DNA from: Roridomyces roridus | Lineage: Eukaryota > Basidiomycota > Agaricomycetes > Agaricales > Mycenaceae | Direction of reading: 5' to 3' | Length of the DNA: 64,000 nucleotides | Assembly: GCA_029378245.1 (NCBI GenBank) | Contig: JARKIF010000113.1 | Location: 43,920-107,919, forward strand | Part shown: positions 10,440-21,415 of the stretch, piece by piece | How the letters are laid out: every line of letters begins with the position of its first letter | Position numbering within the stretch: the stretch's first letter is position 1 | Translations under genes and position numbers: made by a program | Notes under the pieces: generated by a model | Databases searched by the model: none | What the model was told of the DNA's origin: nothing | The model's input: only the letters and a program-made list of their open reading frames with translations

Positions 10440-10942
10440 TAGTGTTGCCGTGGCTCAGCTACAGCTGGCTCGGCTTGGGAAGCCATGTCAAGCCGTAAGC
10501 TGTGGCTTGCGGCTAAGCCACGACTCCGGCTCAAAAGCACAGATCTCTCAGTATAGAGACATTGGAGCCCAGATGAACACCTGAATATCCACGTAGACCC
10601 TCCCTATGTGGTCGTGGCCAAGTCGTGGCCGTTGTCAAGGCGTTGGCACCGCTGTCGTTCCTGACAGGCGTCACATTCGTCACAGTTTCGTTGAAATTGG
10701 TACTTAAGTATTCCACACGCCCCAGCGCTCAAAACAGGAAGTAATCAGTGTGGCATGTATTTGCTGGAGCTATGGAAGTTATTTTGAGCCCACTGCGTTG
10801 TACCAACATCCTCCGATCGGGCAATCTCCAAAATCCAGCCAAGCCGCGGCTTGATCGGCTGGCTGACAGCTGGCTATGACTGGCTTATTTTTGGCTTGGC
10901 TCACACGGCTAGCCAAAGCCAAGCCGAGCCGCGGCAACACTA
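10440..10942. mobile_element. MITE-like element with terminal inverted repeats, possibly hAT-type
   Basis: The left end reads TAGTGTTGCCGTGGCTC and the right end, reversed, TAGTGTTGCCGCGGCTC. The ends are rich in repeated AGCC/GGCT motifs (AGCCAAGCCGAG, GGCTTGGC), as in the subterminal regions of hAT elements. The element is 503 bp and has no coding capacity. No target-site duplication could be recognised; the flanks ggacgagt and ggtcaccg differ. It ends 8 bases from the truncated SDR copy at 10951. Confidence 0.6.
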
Positions 10943-10950
10943 GGTCACCG

Positions 10951-11060
10951 TAGAGTACGGTTGGGCTCGCCGTCCGGCGGAAGCTCATGGAGTCATGGGT
11001 ACTCTGCCGGGCTTTTATATTGTTGAGATTCCCGCTTTACTAAGAATCAACGTCAATCAA
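10951..11060 (-). pseudogene. Internally deleted second copy of the SDR gene
   Basis: Bases 10951-10979 match 28481-28509, inside exon 6 of the intact SDR gene, at 28 of 29 positions (TTGGGCTCGCCGTCCGGCG is exact). From 10979 the sequence jumps to the SDR start codon (AAGCTCAT) and continues through its leader and TATA region (CTGCCGGGC, TTATATTGTTGAGATT), matching 29471-29560. About 960 bases covering exons 1-6 are missing, so only the promoter and a scrap of exon 6 remain. Confidence 0.75.
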
Positions 11061-12010
11061 GGAGGGGCGTCCATCACCCGCAATGACGCGTCATGGCCTG
11101 GGAATAGTTTGTAAGAACAGCGGGGCGGTCCAGGGCGGTCCGTGGAGCTAGTTGGTCGGCTGGTGTTGCCGTTCCGAATGCCGTTAAATTTTGATTCCGC
11201 TTTAGGGAGTCACGACGCTCAATGAGTCGTTCCGCTCGATGGATCGACAATGATGGTGGAGAGGATTCCCAGATTTCAAAATACGCGTAGGAGACACCAC
11301 GCATTGGCCAATCGGGTCGATCAGGTTCAGAATAAGTACACCGAACCAAAGATCGACCGCGGGAGCAGGACTCGTGCACTCAGGCACTGCCAGTGGAGTC
11401 GCACTTGAAAGCCCCGAAGAGGAATACGGAGGGATTTGCTGGGAGGGGCCTCGAGACGAGAGGCAACATGAAAGTCGCGCGAAATTCGTCATCATCAGCC
11501 GCCGAGCAAACGGCGTTGGTGACCCGACGCCGGGTGCGAACTCGGAGTCTCGGACAATGAAAAAGGCGGCTTCGAAAAGAGAAAGCGCCAGCGGGATTGA
11601 ATATGGACTCCGGAATGGGGCAGAACTTGAATCCAGATACAACCGACAAGAGAAGCGAACAGTGGATGAGAAGCATGGGTAAGAAAAAGAACAAAATGAC
11701 CCAGCATCCAGTGAAAAAGATTCATCAAGGCAGTGAGGTCTATCGTCGATCGAGCGCGGTCGTGCCTGGGCCCTGGGACTTCCAGTCTTGATCGATATCG
11801 AGTCATCGACGCGGATGGCGGGTGGCGGGAAGAGAAACGAAAGCTAAGAAAGTAAAGCAGCCCAGAGCATTTATCCGGTCCGAAAGCGTAGGATCTTGGG
11901 AGGTGGGCGCAGTTCAGAAGGAAGGATGGTGGTCAGGAGCAAGGTGCGTTTGATGGGTGATGGGTGTGCAACGAGCGCTTATGTAAATATGAATGTGCAA
12001 TTGCAACACT
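11061..12010. repeat. Copy 1 of a duplicated SDR upstream region
   Basis: This is about 85% identical by eye to 29560-29815 followed by 32175-32910. Shared landmarks are GGAGTCACGACGCTCAATGA, CACGCATTGGCCAATCGGGT, CACTCAGGCACTGCCAGTGG and the closing ATTGCAACACTGAGTA. Both copies keep a minus-strand ORF of about 100 codons (11380-11694 here) with a hydrophobic start and the end LFGAFKCDSTGSA. Together with the deleted SDR it forms one segmental duplication. Confidence 0.7.
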
Positions 12011-13497
12011 GAGTAGCTCAAGTCACCGTTACAAACAGAGAACGAGGACCAGGGCAGGGATGCGGGTGCGGGTGCTCGAAAGGGACCCTGAACGGATGCA
12101 TGGACTCGGGTGAAATCCAACTGATGCTGGCGACTTCAGCATGACCTTCCTCTCGAAGGGCTCATCGTCCCTCCGAGAACGACACCTCGCATCGTGTGAC
12201 GTGGTGTCCGTGGAGGAGACGGAGAGTGAGCCATGAGCCAGGTGAGCTGCGGGCGAAACGTAGCGCAGCAACACTTGGATGCTCTCTTCTGACAGGCACC
12301 TCCCCTCCTCTTCCGTGACGCTGCGCCCTCGACTCGTGCCATGAGGCTACGTGTAGCTCGTGGGGTTGCAACCCGCGAAAGTCGAGATTCGATGCGTAGA
12401 GAATTTGGTGTGGGGCGGCGCGAGGAGTGAGGAGAGGCAGACGATGCTCGGATGGGAGAGGCTGTCCTCGGAACAGGGCGAGTCGAAGAACAGCTCAAGT
12501 AGACGTGGAGGCTGCTCTGAACCTCGAGTTAATCTCACGGAGGTCCATGGCAGAGAATAAGCAGACGCACCTAGAACAGATGCCCTAAAGCTCATCCAGA
12601 AGTCAGATGTCCGTGCAAGGTACTGGACCTGCTCCCGGGTGAGTTTAAAAGTATTTTCAAGATGTATGAGGGCCTTACAGAGAGGAACCGGAACCAGGAG
12701 TAGGCCAAACAGCTCGAGTCACAGCGGCACAGGGAGAGACATCCGTTGGTCGAGAATCATGGAACGGGAAGCCGGAGGAGCATAGCCGCGTAAAAGTCTA
12801 GGAGGCTCTCATGAGCGTCGATGTGGGCTTGGGCTGCTGGTCTCCGTCGCTGCACGAATTCGCATGGAAAAAGCAGAAGAGCAATTGCTCCCGAGCCATG
12901 ATATCGTGATCCGGCACTTGAAGTCTCCCACCACCTCGACTGTTCCACAGAATGAATCTCTGCTCTCCTGTTCCTTGCTGCTCGACGAATCGGGACGTAG
13001 AGGTACTCCACATGCGAGATGAACTCAAATCTCCAGACATTGCCCCAATTTCTTGCGTGTCGAGAGCCGATGCAGTTTTTAAATTTCAGCTTGGTGTCTG
13101 CGACCGCTCCGACACCGCTCCTGGAACCGAAGATCACAAGGCCTGCGGCATTTCTCGTTCCCCATATTTCTCGGTGGTTGGATTGGCGCCGGACACGGTG
13201 TGGTCTATTTTGAAGCCGATGCTGGAAGCAATTTTAGCTCGGCGCTTGCTTCGGCTGCTACAGCATACCGCTCTCGGCAACAAAAAAACCCAGGTCTGCA
13301 GCAAACAGAAGCGCTGGCCTGTCATCGGCCCAGAGGCATGGTTCGGTCCCAGGAACAAGCGTAAGCTATGCATTCCATTCCTTGAAACCTCGATCTTCCC
13401 ACAGACTTGACACCACCTATATAAACCACCTCTCCACTGCTGTGAGCAAGGCTGTGCGTACATCTCTCTCTTCCCGTCTCCCACCTCGCTCTCCCCC
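12011..13497. other. Intergenic region without a recognisable gene
   Basis: ORFs of 60-126 codons exist on both strands but none shows family motifs. A fragment near 12628-12645 (GGACCTGCTCCCGGGT) and another at 12710-12735 resemble parts of the 3-4.6 kb SINE-like unit, so scattered remnants are present. Confidence 0.4.
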
Positions 13498-15769
13498 ATG
13501 CAGTCCTTGGGCAACCAGTCCCGAGTCAGCCTCCTCAGCTGGTGGTCAGACAGCAATCCCGGGCTCAAAAGGCCCACCATCAATCTCCACAAGTTGACAA
13601 AACCACTTCTTCGCTTCATGTACCATCGTCAAGCCCTCAAATATATTTACAACAATGAACCGCTCACCGAGGCGATGTTGGATATCTATTCTTCATACCT
13701 TGGGTGCGTACATTTCTCTTGGGGTGCTGATCTATCCGATAAGTTCTCCCAGATGCAAATACGTGGCTAACAGGACCAAGCTTACAGTGCTGTCGGACCT
13801 GGGTTACAGGGCGCTCTTGGACGTAGAGAAAACCCGGAGCATCTCGAATTCCCCAGTGTTTCTCGAACTGCCACAGCTCCTGGAGTCACCAAATGCGCAC
13901 ATACGTCGAGAATCGGTCGAGTTCATCCGCAAGTTGGCAGACCACCGGCCTGAGTCGCTTCTGGTGCCAGTCCGAGTCGATTCATTGAACCAAATTGCCG
14001 AAAAGCTGGAAACGCTGATCTGGTGAGTCTCACCAATGGATTTGCGCAACTGCCTTATCTTTCGCCAACCAATCCAATAGTGACGGAGACAAAACTCTGG
14101 TCGAATCGGTGATGGGTGTGCTAGTCCAGATAGCTCTCTGGTCGCTTTATAATCGTGCTCAGGGGTATATCAGTGACGCAGCCCCACTCACTGATGAGAC
14201 GGTACTGAATATCTGTTCCTCGTACCTTCAGTGCGTCCTGTCATCTTGTGGCTACCATTTGACCCAATTCTCAGCTCGGAACATGCAGCTGGGATCAAGC
14301 TTGTAGTCTTGTGGCGCCTGAGATCGAGGATGGCAACCGTGGAAATTGGCGCCCAGAGTATAGTCAGTTCTTCCATATTTCGTGAGATCCTGCAACTTCT
14401 GGACTCATCGGATTTTGATATACGACTGGAAACGGTCATGTTGATTACGGAGTTGACATCGCACCACTCGGTCGTGGCATCACCGACCAATGTATTGAAC
14501 CAAGTGGTCGAAAAGTTGGAATTGGCGCTACAGTGAGTTCCGAGGTGATTTCCTGAAGGTCACTCTTGACTAATCTTTGGCCTATCAATAGCGACGAGAG
14601 CATGGTCGTTGGAAGAGCGCTCGATTCGCTAACCAATATAGCTTTTTGGTTACCCGGCGCAGAATGTATCGTCGCGTGCGGTGTGCTTGCATATACGCAG
14701 GAACTTCTTGCATCGACGTCGACTCATCCCAGACTTGCGATCGGGGCAGCCAGGCTCATAGGCACCATCGCGGAGCACCATTCAGACGAGGCCGCCATCG
14801 TAGCATCGATGATCCAGAAGCTGAACTCTTTCGAGAAGATTGTGATCCTTTTACAGTAAGTACTCACTCTTCTGATCTGGAAAGGCACTAGTACTCACGT
14901 TAGAGTAGGCACAATGATACCGACGTCGTGAGCGAGGGGCTCTTTTGCCTCCGTCGAATGGCCCGCCCAACCCTTGGAGTACAACTCATCATGGACGCGG
15001 CGGAGGTGGAACATATTGTGGTTGAGCTTCTCGACTCGTCCGATTTCTGGGTCCGATTGGACACATGTGGTTTGATCGCGGAATTAGCCAGCAACGAAAT
15101 TGCCTTGTCCAAGCTCTTAGCGGCGGACCTGCTTCCTGAAATTGTGAAACTTCTCCGGTGCGCATCGCTTGACAATATCTTCTTGGCAACTCTGACCTCG
15201 GAACAGTCGATGGGATGAACCTGAGCTGAAAGTGGAAGCCCTAGCAGCATTGTGTCAAATTGCCCGCTGGAAGCTTGGTGCAGACGCCATCTGCGAAAAC
15301 GCCGCAGCGTTGGAGTATGTTGTGATTGATGGGCTAGACTCACCTAACACCGACGTCCAATCCAAGTCCTGCCGCTTGATCGAAGGACTGTCAAGCCATG
15401 AGACGGTTCTATCCCAAGTCTTATCGGCAGGCCCGCTTCCCAAGATTGTACAACTTCTCCGGTGAGAGTCGCTTGCAATGATCCTGTCGGTAACTCTGAT
15501 CTCGGAACAGTGGAGAGATAGAAATTGAAGCGCTAGCAGTATTCTGTCAAATCAGCAGTTGGAAGTTGGGCGCAGAAGCCATCTTGAACACTCCCGACGC
15601 ACTGGACATTATCTCGAAAATTAAATTCGAGTATTGGGACTCACAAATGTGGGAGCCGCACGCCAAGTTGCTTCAAAATCTTGCCAAACACAGACGAGAG
15701 CTGGACCAGGAACTGACAATTGACAAGATGTTGCTGGGAAACGGAGGTCAACTAGGTACGCATGAATGA
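13498..15769 (+). CDS. Armadillo-type repeat protein of an expanded agaric family
   Basis: Eight exons (13498-13703, 13753-14022, 14081-14230, 14275-14532, 14592-14855, 14909-15157, 15207-15461, 15511-15769) give 636 residues with every intron GT-AG and 44-59 nt long. The N-terminus carries LLSWWSDSNPGLKRPTINLH and LLRFMYHRQALKYI, which I recognise from a large mushroom (Mycena-like) family. The rest is a string of helical repeats of about 85 residues each, for example AALCQIARWKLGADAI and LLPEIVKLLR. ARM folds bind protein partners along a groove; none is known here. Introns 6 and 7 and the flanking exons are clearly related, so the gene grew by exon duplication. No transmembrane segment or catalytic motif is seen. 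Confidence 0.82.
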
Positions 15770-15977
15770 TGACGACCGGACTAAGTACTCGCGCTAAGGA
15801 CTGAATAGCAGCAGACGGACCGTGAAGAATCAAAAGACAATGTGTTGACCAGCTATGTGGTAGTCCGTAGGCTCGATACAATATTATTACATGCTAGCCT
15901 CTCCAGTGGATGCATGAATGTACATAAAGACAGCCTTTTAGGTAACTTTATTTTGCATCTTTGTGGAGCGCAGGATT

Positions 15978-16055
15978 TTGGCAATTGTATGGAAGGCCGG
16001 ACAGTCAAGCTTGTCAATCAGACGTCGGCTCACGTTTTCGGTATCTGGACCCCGT
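15978..16055 (+). repeat. Inverted repeat, left copy (partner at 18255-18330)
   Basis: The sequence around GGCCGGACAGTCAAGCTTGT and GACGTCGGCTCACGTTTTCG recurs on the opposite strand at 18255-18330 with few differences. On the coding strand both copies read KAGQSSLSIRRRLTFSV or, in another frame, MEGRTVKLVNQTSAH. Confidence 0.7.
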
Positions 16056-18254
16056 ACACTTCCAGACACTTCCTTTGCTCTCACTTCGGACTCATGTGAC
16101 CGTCTCACAATCGCACGATTCACACCTGCCCCGTCGACCTTCCCTTCTGTGCAAGTGTTGCAAAAGTACATAATGTACCGGGACATCGCTTTCCGGTCCC
16201 CGAGATCGTCGTCTTGTCCCCCGTCTTCGCGCACCTGTACAGACTTTATCTGGCATGTCCCTCAGCTCACCGGCACAGCCAATATTGTGGATTCAGCATC
16301 CCCTGGGTCGTCGGAGCTCGTGAAAAATGAAAAAAGCACTGATCCCAACCTTTTGTCTGTTCGGCAAGAAACTGACATCAAATGCGTGATCAAGCTGAAA
16401 TCAAATCATTCCGAGAAGGTTGTTGCAGCGATGTTCACTCTTCTGTTGACTACCAATGCAACAGTGGACTTTCACTTAAGGGTTCCGTGCCGTGGCGACA
16501 GGAAACCCATATGAACTGGCAGTGTTGGCTAGATGTCATGTGTTCTGGCTGGCAGATCATTTCCAGCGGATCAGAAATCTCCGTGTGTTTATTCCCTGCA
16601 ATCCCAGAAAGAGAATGTGCCGTTGACCTGACTTGGACAAATTCACTGTCTTTGCTTCACGAATCACCATAAGCTCCACTATCTTACAGAAATAGTCGGG
16701 ACATGTGTGACATCGCAACCATGACCGTGCTCAATCAAAATACCTGATCTGACTTGAGCCCACCAAGAAACCAATGAAATACGAACCTGGAAGTCCACAC
16801 GGTGCCCTCGGCACATTTTTCCTGAACAGCCCTCGTATAGAGGAACATTTCACCCTGCAGGAGGAAAGCCATACCAGCTGTACATCAAATGATGGTCGGC
16901 TGGACAGGTATCTGATGCGGTCTGTACATGAATGATCGGCCGACTGTTCAACAAGATCTTATCAAATGGGCATGATGGTCTTATCGGCTGGACCGGAACA
17001 TCATCCCCGGTACAGGAAGAACATCTCCGTGGACATTTAAGGTACACGCGCAAGTGTTAGGGCATGTCTCGGCAATCACTCGGCGATCAGACCACGGCGC
17101 AGCCGCCGGCTTAGGGCTCAGTCAAGGGTTGAACAACGATGGCGCCGCGTCTCGGCAACTCGGTCATCAGTGCCGCTGTCATCGGAATCCGAATAGCCAT
17201 CACGGCCTGATGTGGCTATCTCTTCTTGACCAGAACTCCCATCATCGTTCTCCTCGGCTTCCGAGTTCGACATCTCCTGGGTCTGGACACTCGGCGGCGC
17301 CTTCCCATCAACATTGGCAACAAATACAATGAGCCGGATGGGCTGCTGTACCCATAACTGGCAGCAGCAACCGACACAGCGTGCACTATTGCCTTCCTCT
17401 CGGGGTTTCGAAATTTCCAGCGGCTTCAAGCTTTCTTCAACTCATTGCTGGGGAGCTCCTGCCAGGGTATAAGGTCTCTCAATGTCAATCCAACAAACAT
17501 ACTCCGAGCTTTCACTGCGGCTACTTGCTTGACTCACGAGACGATCGAGTATGCTGTGACCGTTGGAATCGTAGGGTCCATTTTGGCTAGCCGCTCAAGC
17601 TTCGTCTCCTCCGGATTGAGGCCTTTCGTGAGCCACTGGACCCGGATGTACCGTGCCACACCATCCCTGAAGATCTGCGCCAGATAGCCTTCAGTGATAT
17701 CTGGCTGACGGAACTTGCATGTGCGTGATTCGTATCTTTTCCCCGCCGAGGTACTTGTCTTTCTTCGTTCTGTGGCGGACCAGGGCACCTGTAGTTTCAT
17801 GCTCTTTTCATATCTATCTACCCACTCAGATGTGTCTCCAGCTGCCTACACGACCCGTCCCCGGGATTCTCGCCACGCTGGCCGTACGTTCAATAGGCTA
17901 TAGCAGGCACTCCCCAGCGGCCAGACCCCAGGTTCTCTCTCTTTGTTCTTGAATCCATGTTTCATTCAACAGGCAGATCATATCGAGTGTTTGGCACAAA
18001 CACTCAAGAGTCCAGAGCCGATGTTGTCCGAGTTCTGCCTTCCCCATTCCTCTACGCGCTCACATTATATCCAGGTTTGTGAATCACTGCCAATTCATTG
18101 GGTAGTCTAACCCCTTTCTCGCGATCTTCGATGCTCACCAGCTTTCCGCGGTAGAGCTCTGGAGTCTGCTGGGTCCGGGGCGAAGGCTTCAACGTGTTTT
18201 GAATGAATTATTTCTTCATATAGCTTGATCCGAACGTCACTGTAAGCGGGAGGT

Positions 18255-18330
18255 TCCCGGGTCCCATTACCGAAAAGGTGAGCCGACGTCTGATTGACAA
18301 GCTTGACTGTCCGGCCTTCCATACAATTGT
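18255..18330 (-). repeat. Inverted repeat, right copy (partner at 15978-16055)
   Basis: This is the reverse complement of the segment at 15978-16055. It lies within a minus-strand frame that extends to about 18630, so this copy probably retains more of the parent sequence. Confidence 0.7.
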
Positions 18331-18901
18331 ATGAGATTCAGGAGGAACCTTCCACTTCTCCTCTGCTCCATCCAGGTGCGCGGGGCACACCCAGTCCGAC
18401 TTCCGTTTTTACTTACTTTCCGTCCATCAGCAATCGTGACGAAGTCGTGTGCCATCGAGAAATTTAAACCGGAGGATCGCGCTGAGACTGTCCGAGAAAG
18501 AAACAACGCTAGCGCCGTAGATGCACCGGCTAAGCGAACCGTGGTGATTACAGATTGTACCAACTTGAAGCTTCGTGCGGACGTCCAGTTGCAAGGTGCT
18601 CGCTTCGGAACTTCATTCACCCCCGGCGCCACAAAAAAGTCAGGAACTCGACGAACGAAGCACTCAATTCTACTCGCATCACAAACTATTACACTTTGAA
18701 TAACTCGAGGAATATAAACGAAGTACGTAGTCTAAACGAACATCCGTTTTATCGGCGCCACGCAGCGCCTATGCACCCCGTGGAGGACGACCCCTGCATG
18801 CCCGTAGGCGAAGAGGCGTATTGTCCGACGGGATCGGCATATACATTATGCGATTCAGTGGGGAGATATAGCAAGCCGCCAACGACGGCCAGCCACACCG
18901 C

Positions 18902-19920
18902 CTACGCCGCGACACGCACAGTAGCCTGATGATGCTGGTGATGATGATGTCGGGGTATAGGGAGGGAGTGTAGGAAGGTGTGTATCCGCCCATGGCCGTG
19001 TCCCGTCTTCCTTGAGGCGGGGTTGGAGACGAGGACGGGAGAGCGGTGATACTCGTCAACGTCCATGGGCACGTCCTCCGGATCGGGGAAAGTCGAGTGC
19101 GAGATGGGGGTGGGCGGGGAGAGACTGCCGACACTCGAATGTGGGGAGGAGGGCTCGAGGTCGGGGCAGCCGACGGGCGAGGATGGCGAAGATGAAGACG
19201 AGGAGGCCCGACGCACGGGGGACTGCGCCTTGACGAGAGGAACGCCCTCGGCCGAAAGCATAATCCCCTCCCGATGGGCAAGTACATCCTCCGCACTCAC
19301 ACCCAAATCCCAATCCAGCACCTCGAGAAACTCCCTCTCAATCCGTCCGATATCACGTTTCCCGAATACCCCCGTGCACAGAGCCCAATGGACGTTGCGG
19401 AGGGTACTATCATTCGTGTACTTTGACGCACAGATCAAGGCGCCGAGGAATACACGCTCGAGGGCCCACTCTTCCAGGGCGATCGTGAGGTGATGACGTG
19501 CGCGGGTGAGGTAGACGAGGGTGACGAGGACGTCGGTGGCGGAGACCTCTGCGCGGGAGAGCACCGTCGTCACGAAGGTGGTGAATTTTTGGAGGTGGGC
19601 GGGTGACCGGGTGAATGATGGGGAGACGCCGGAGCGTTTGAGGGAGTAGGAGACGGTGGAGGAGATTCGGGAGACGAGGTAGGCTGGGTGGGCGTTAGCA
19701 AGAGTGCCGAGAAGAGAGAGGCAGATAGATGCGTACCGATAACGGGCTGTGAGACCTCGACGTCGACGAGCTCGAGGAGCTCGGGAGAGTGCGTGGCTGG
19801 GTCTACGAGAGAGGCAGCATGCACAGGGCTGTTAGTCTTGCTGCTGCTGGGACTCCAGGAGCTGTAGGAGGTGGATGTGCTCGAGGAGGCAGAGGACGAG
19901 TCAGACGCCGGAGAGTACAT
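18902..19920 (-). CDS. PCL/PHO80-type cyclin
   Basis: Exons are 19920-19737 and 19683-18902, with a 53-nt intron (19684-19736), giving 321 residues. A Ser-rich N-terminus leads into a cyclin box from about residue 62 to 190: AYLVSRISSTVSYSLKRSG, VTTVLSRAEVSATDVLVTLVY, FLGALICASKYTNDSTLRN and IEREFLEVLDWDLGVS. The KYTNDSTLRN block and the FLxxLDWDL helix are typical of Pho85-type cyclins (Pcl1/Pcl2 group), which activate a CDK5-like kinase in cell-cycle and nutrient control. The C-terminal third is Ser/Pro-rich with a His-rich end, a likely regulatory tail. A TATA box (TTTATAAAA on the minus strand, 19977-19983) lies about 60 bases upstream of the start. Confidence 0.9.
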
Positions 19921-19976
19921 CGCTGGGACTGCGGGAGGCGAGTCGGTGGGTGACTGGGACGGCCATGAGCGCTTTG

Positions 19977-19983
19977 TTTTATA
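19977..19983 (-). promoter_or_regulatory. TATA box of the cyclin gene
   Basis: The minus strand reads TATAAAA 57-63 bases upstream of the cyclin start codon. Confidence 0.5.
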
Positions 19984-20597
19984 AACGTGTCCGGTAGACG
20001 GAATGTTTCTGAGTCACGGCGCGGAGAGAAAGGATTATGAAGCGGTACGTGTGTAAGCCCGTTTTCGGAATTCCCGAAGCCAAGATCTGTCATCGCTCTT
20101 CTTCTCGTTGGTCAGCGCTCTCCGTCCGAAGCCATGCCACAGCATCCTCCGGTCCCATTTCCTCGCCTTATTCCTAGGTAGCAGGGTAGCTTTTTTGCAG
20201 GAAAACACCCCGGAAGATGTCGGGCGGGTTCAGGCGGCTACGCGGCATCTCCCATCTCGGACAAATGTCAGCAACATCGACAAAACGGCGTGTCGGGGAC
20301 ACGATATCAATCCGTCGGCGGCGGCTTCTTCCTTCGGACCTCCCTCAGTGCTTTGCAATTTGAATTATCCCGTGTCATGCATGTCATAGCTCATCTCGTT
20401 TCCGGCTCCGACTTGCGTGGACGTCCGCCGAATATGTACGCAATTGCAATTGCAATACTTCAAGTTCTGGAAGATTCGACCGAATCCGAATCACTCCGTG
20501 GTCCTCTTCTTGGACGTCGATTTCGAGTCACCTTCGAAGATTTGCCCTACATACACTGCTCTGCAACTCCTCTTTTGCGCGAACGCGCCCATCGCCG

Positions 20598-20745
20598 ACA
20601 GATTCTGGATTGGATATTCGATCTTCCGTGTACTTACACTGTCCGATATCCACTCACTCGATCGACGCGATTCTATGTATGTGCTCGACCAGATTCTCAT
20701 CTTCCCTGCACCGGATCTGCAAGTGGACTGTGGGCGATAGACCTC
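20598..20745 (+). repeat. Tandem-type duplication, copy 1
   Basis: Starts CAGATTCTGGATTGGA and ends GGATCTGCAAGTGGAC...GGGCGATAG. The same landmarks, with CCGATATCCACTC between them, recur at 20936-21060 in the same direction with small indels. Confidence 0.65.
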
Positions 20746-20935
20746 CTCCTTCTGCCCTCGTTCTACTAGCCCTCATCCTCCTTCATAAGTTATTCACGAG
20801 GAAACTCCGTATAGTACCGAATGAATCGGTACACCCCCAAGGCTCCGGCTCTTTCAGTCTCTTCCACACAACCTTTTTAAACTGAACTTGACCGCTAGCG
20901 CTACGCCGCCTCTTGATCCCTTGAAGCTCAGCTTC

Positions 20936-21060
20936 GACAGATTCTGGATTGGAGGATATACACTTGGCACTCAAATTTCACGACTTCTCCGATATCCACT
21001 CGATCGACCCATTCTGATCTTCCCTGCGGCCCGGACCGGATCTGCAAGTGGGCGATAGTC
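20936..21060 (+). repeat. Tandem-type duplication, copy 2
   Basis: Second copy of the 20598-20745 segment. It shares CAGATTCTGGATTGGA, CCGATATCCACTCGATCGA, TCTGATCTTCCCTGC and GGATCTGCAAGTGGGCGATAG-type sequence. Confidence 0.65.
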
Positions 21061-21317
21061 CGAGTTACTCCCTCCCCCTTTTCGAGTTCCCGACACCATC
21101 CTCTTTCCATCGCAAGTCTGCATCCACATGCTTGCCCACCCAACTACTTATTCCTGTTTCTTGACGGCTGCCTCCTCAACTTCAACCCGCTTTTCCGAGA
21201 AGAGATGCTACTCCAGACTCCAGTCGCCTTATGATCTTTCGTTTGCGTTTCTTTCACCCAGTCATGAAACATTAGTTGCCTTATATGGATAAATCCAAGA
21301 TGTCGCCTTCCCTGGTC

Positions 21318-21415
21318 GCCCGCTTGGATTAGGGGTAAAGCGTATCACTCGTATAGAATGAGATCCGGGTACATATGAGATGATAAGATCAGTCGTTCGA
21401 ATCGGCTAGTGGGCA
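21318..21415 (+). tRNA. tRNA-like gene, possibly intron-containing, or intact SINE head
   Basis: GCCCGCT (21318-21324) pairs perfectly, allowing one G-U, with AGTGGGC (21408-21414), forming a 7-bp acceptor stem followed by A. The T-arm AGTCG-TTCGAAT-CGGCT pairs over all five bases with one G-U. An A-box-like TGGATTAGGGG follows the acceptor. CTCGT and ATGAG can form the anticodon stem if about 15 bases of the 22-base loop are an intron starting after position 37. That gives AGA as nominal anticodon, but the variable arm does not suit a serine tRNA. Related 3' halves recur at four other sites, so it may be a SINE head rather than a working tRNA. Confidence 0.4.

Larger units (their letters stand above)
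15770..18901. other. Long region with decayed coding-like fragments and an inverted repeat
   Basis: No intact gene could be assembled. A minus-strand frame at 18267-18632 has a hydrophobic N-terminal stretch (VRLAGASTALALFLSRTV) and a donor-like GTAAGT after GRK. The following frame, HTIVWKAGQSSLSIRRRLTF, is shared with an inverted copy at about 16 kb. On the minus strand 17118-17429 encodes an acidic low-complexity tract (SEAEENDDGSSGQEE), and 17534-17800 holds FRDGVARYIRVQWLTKGL. These may be parts of one decayed gene or mobile element; I cannot name it. Confidence 0.35.
20098..21300. other. Intergenic region with an imperfect local duplication
   Basis: No gene is recognised. The only clear structure is the duplicated segment annotated separately at 20598-20745 and 20936-21060. 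Confidence 0.4.

Noticed and set aside
12136..12595. Overlapping minus-strand ORFs around 12.1-12.6 kb
   Set aside because: Low-complexity Ser/Pro/Arg composition in two frames with no motif and no convincing splice sites.
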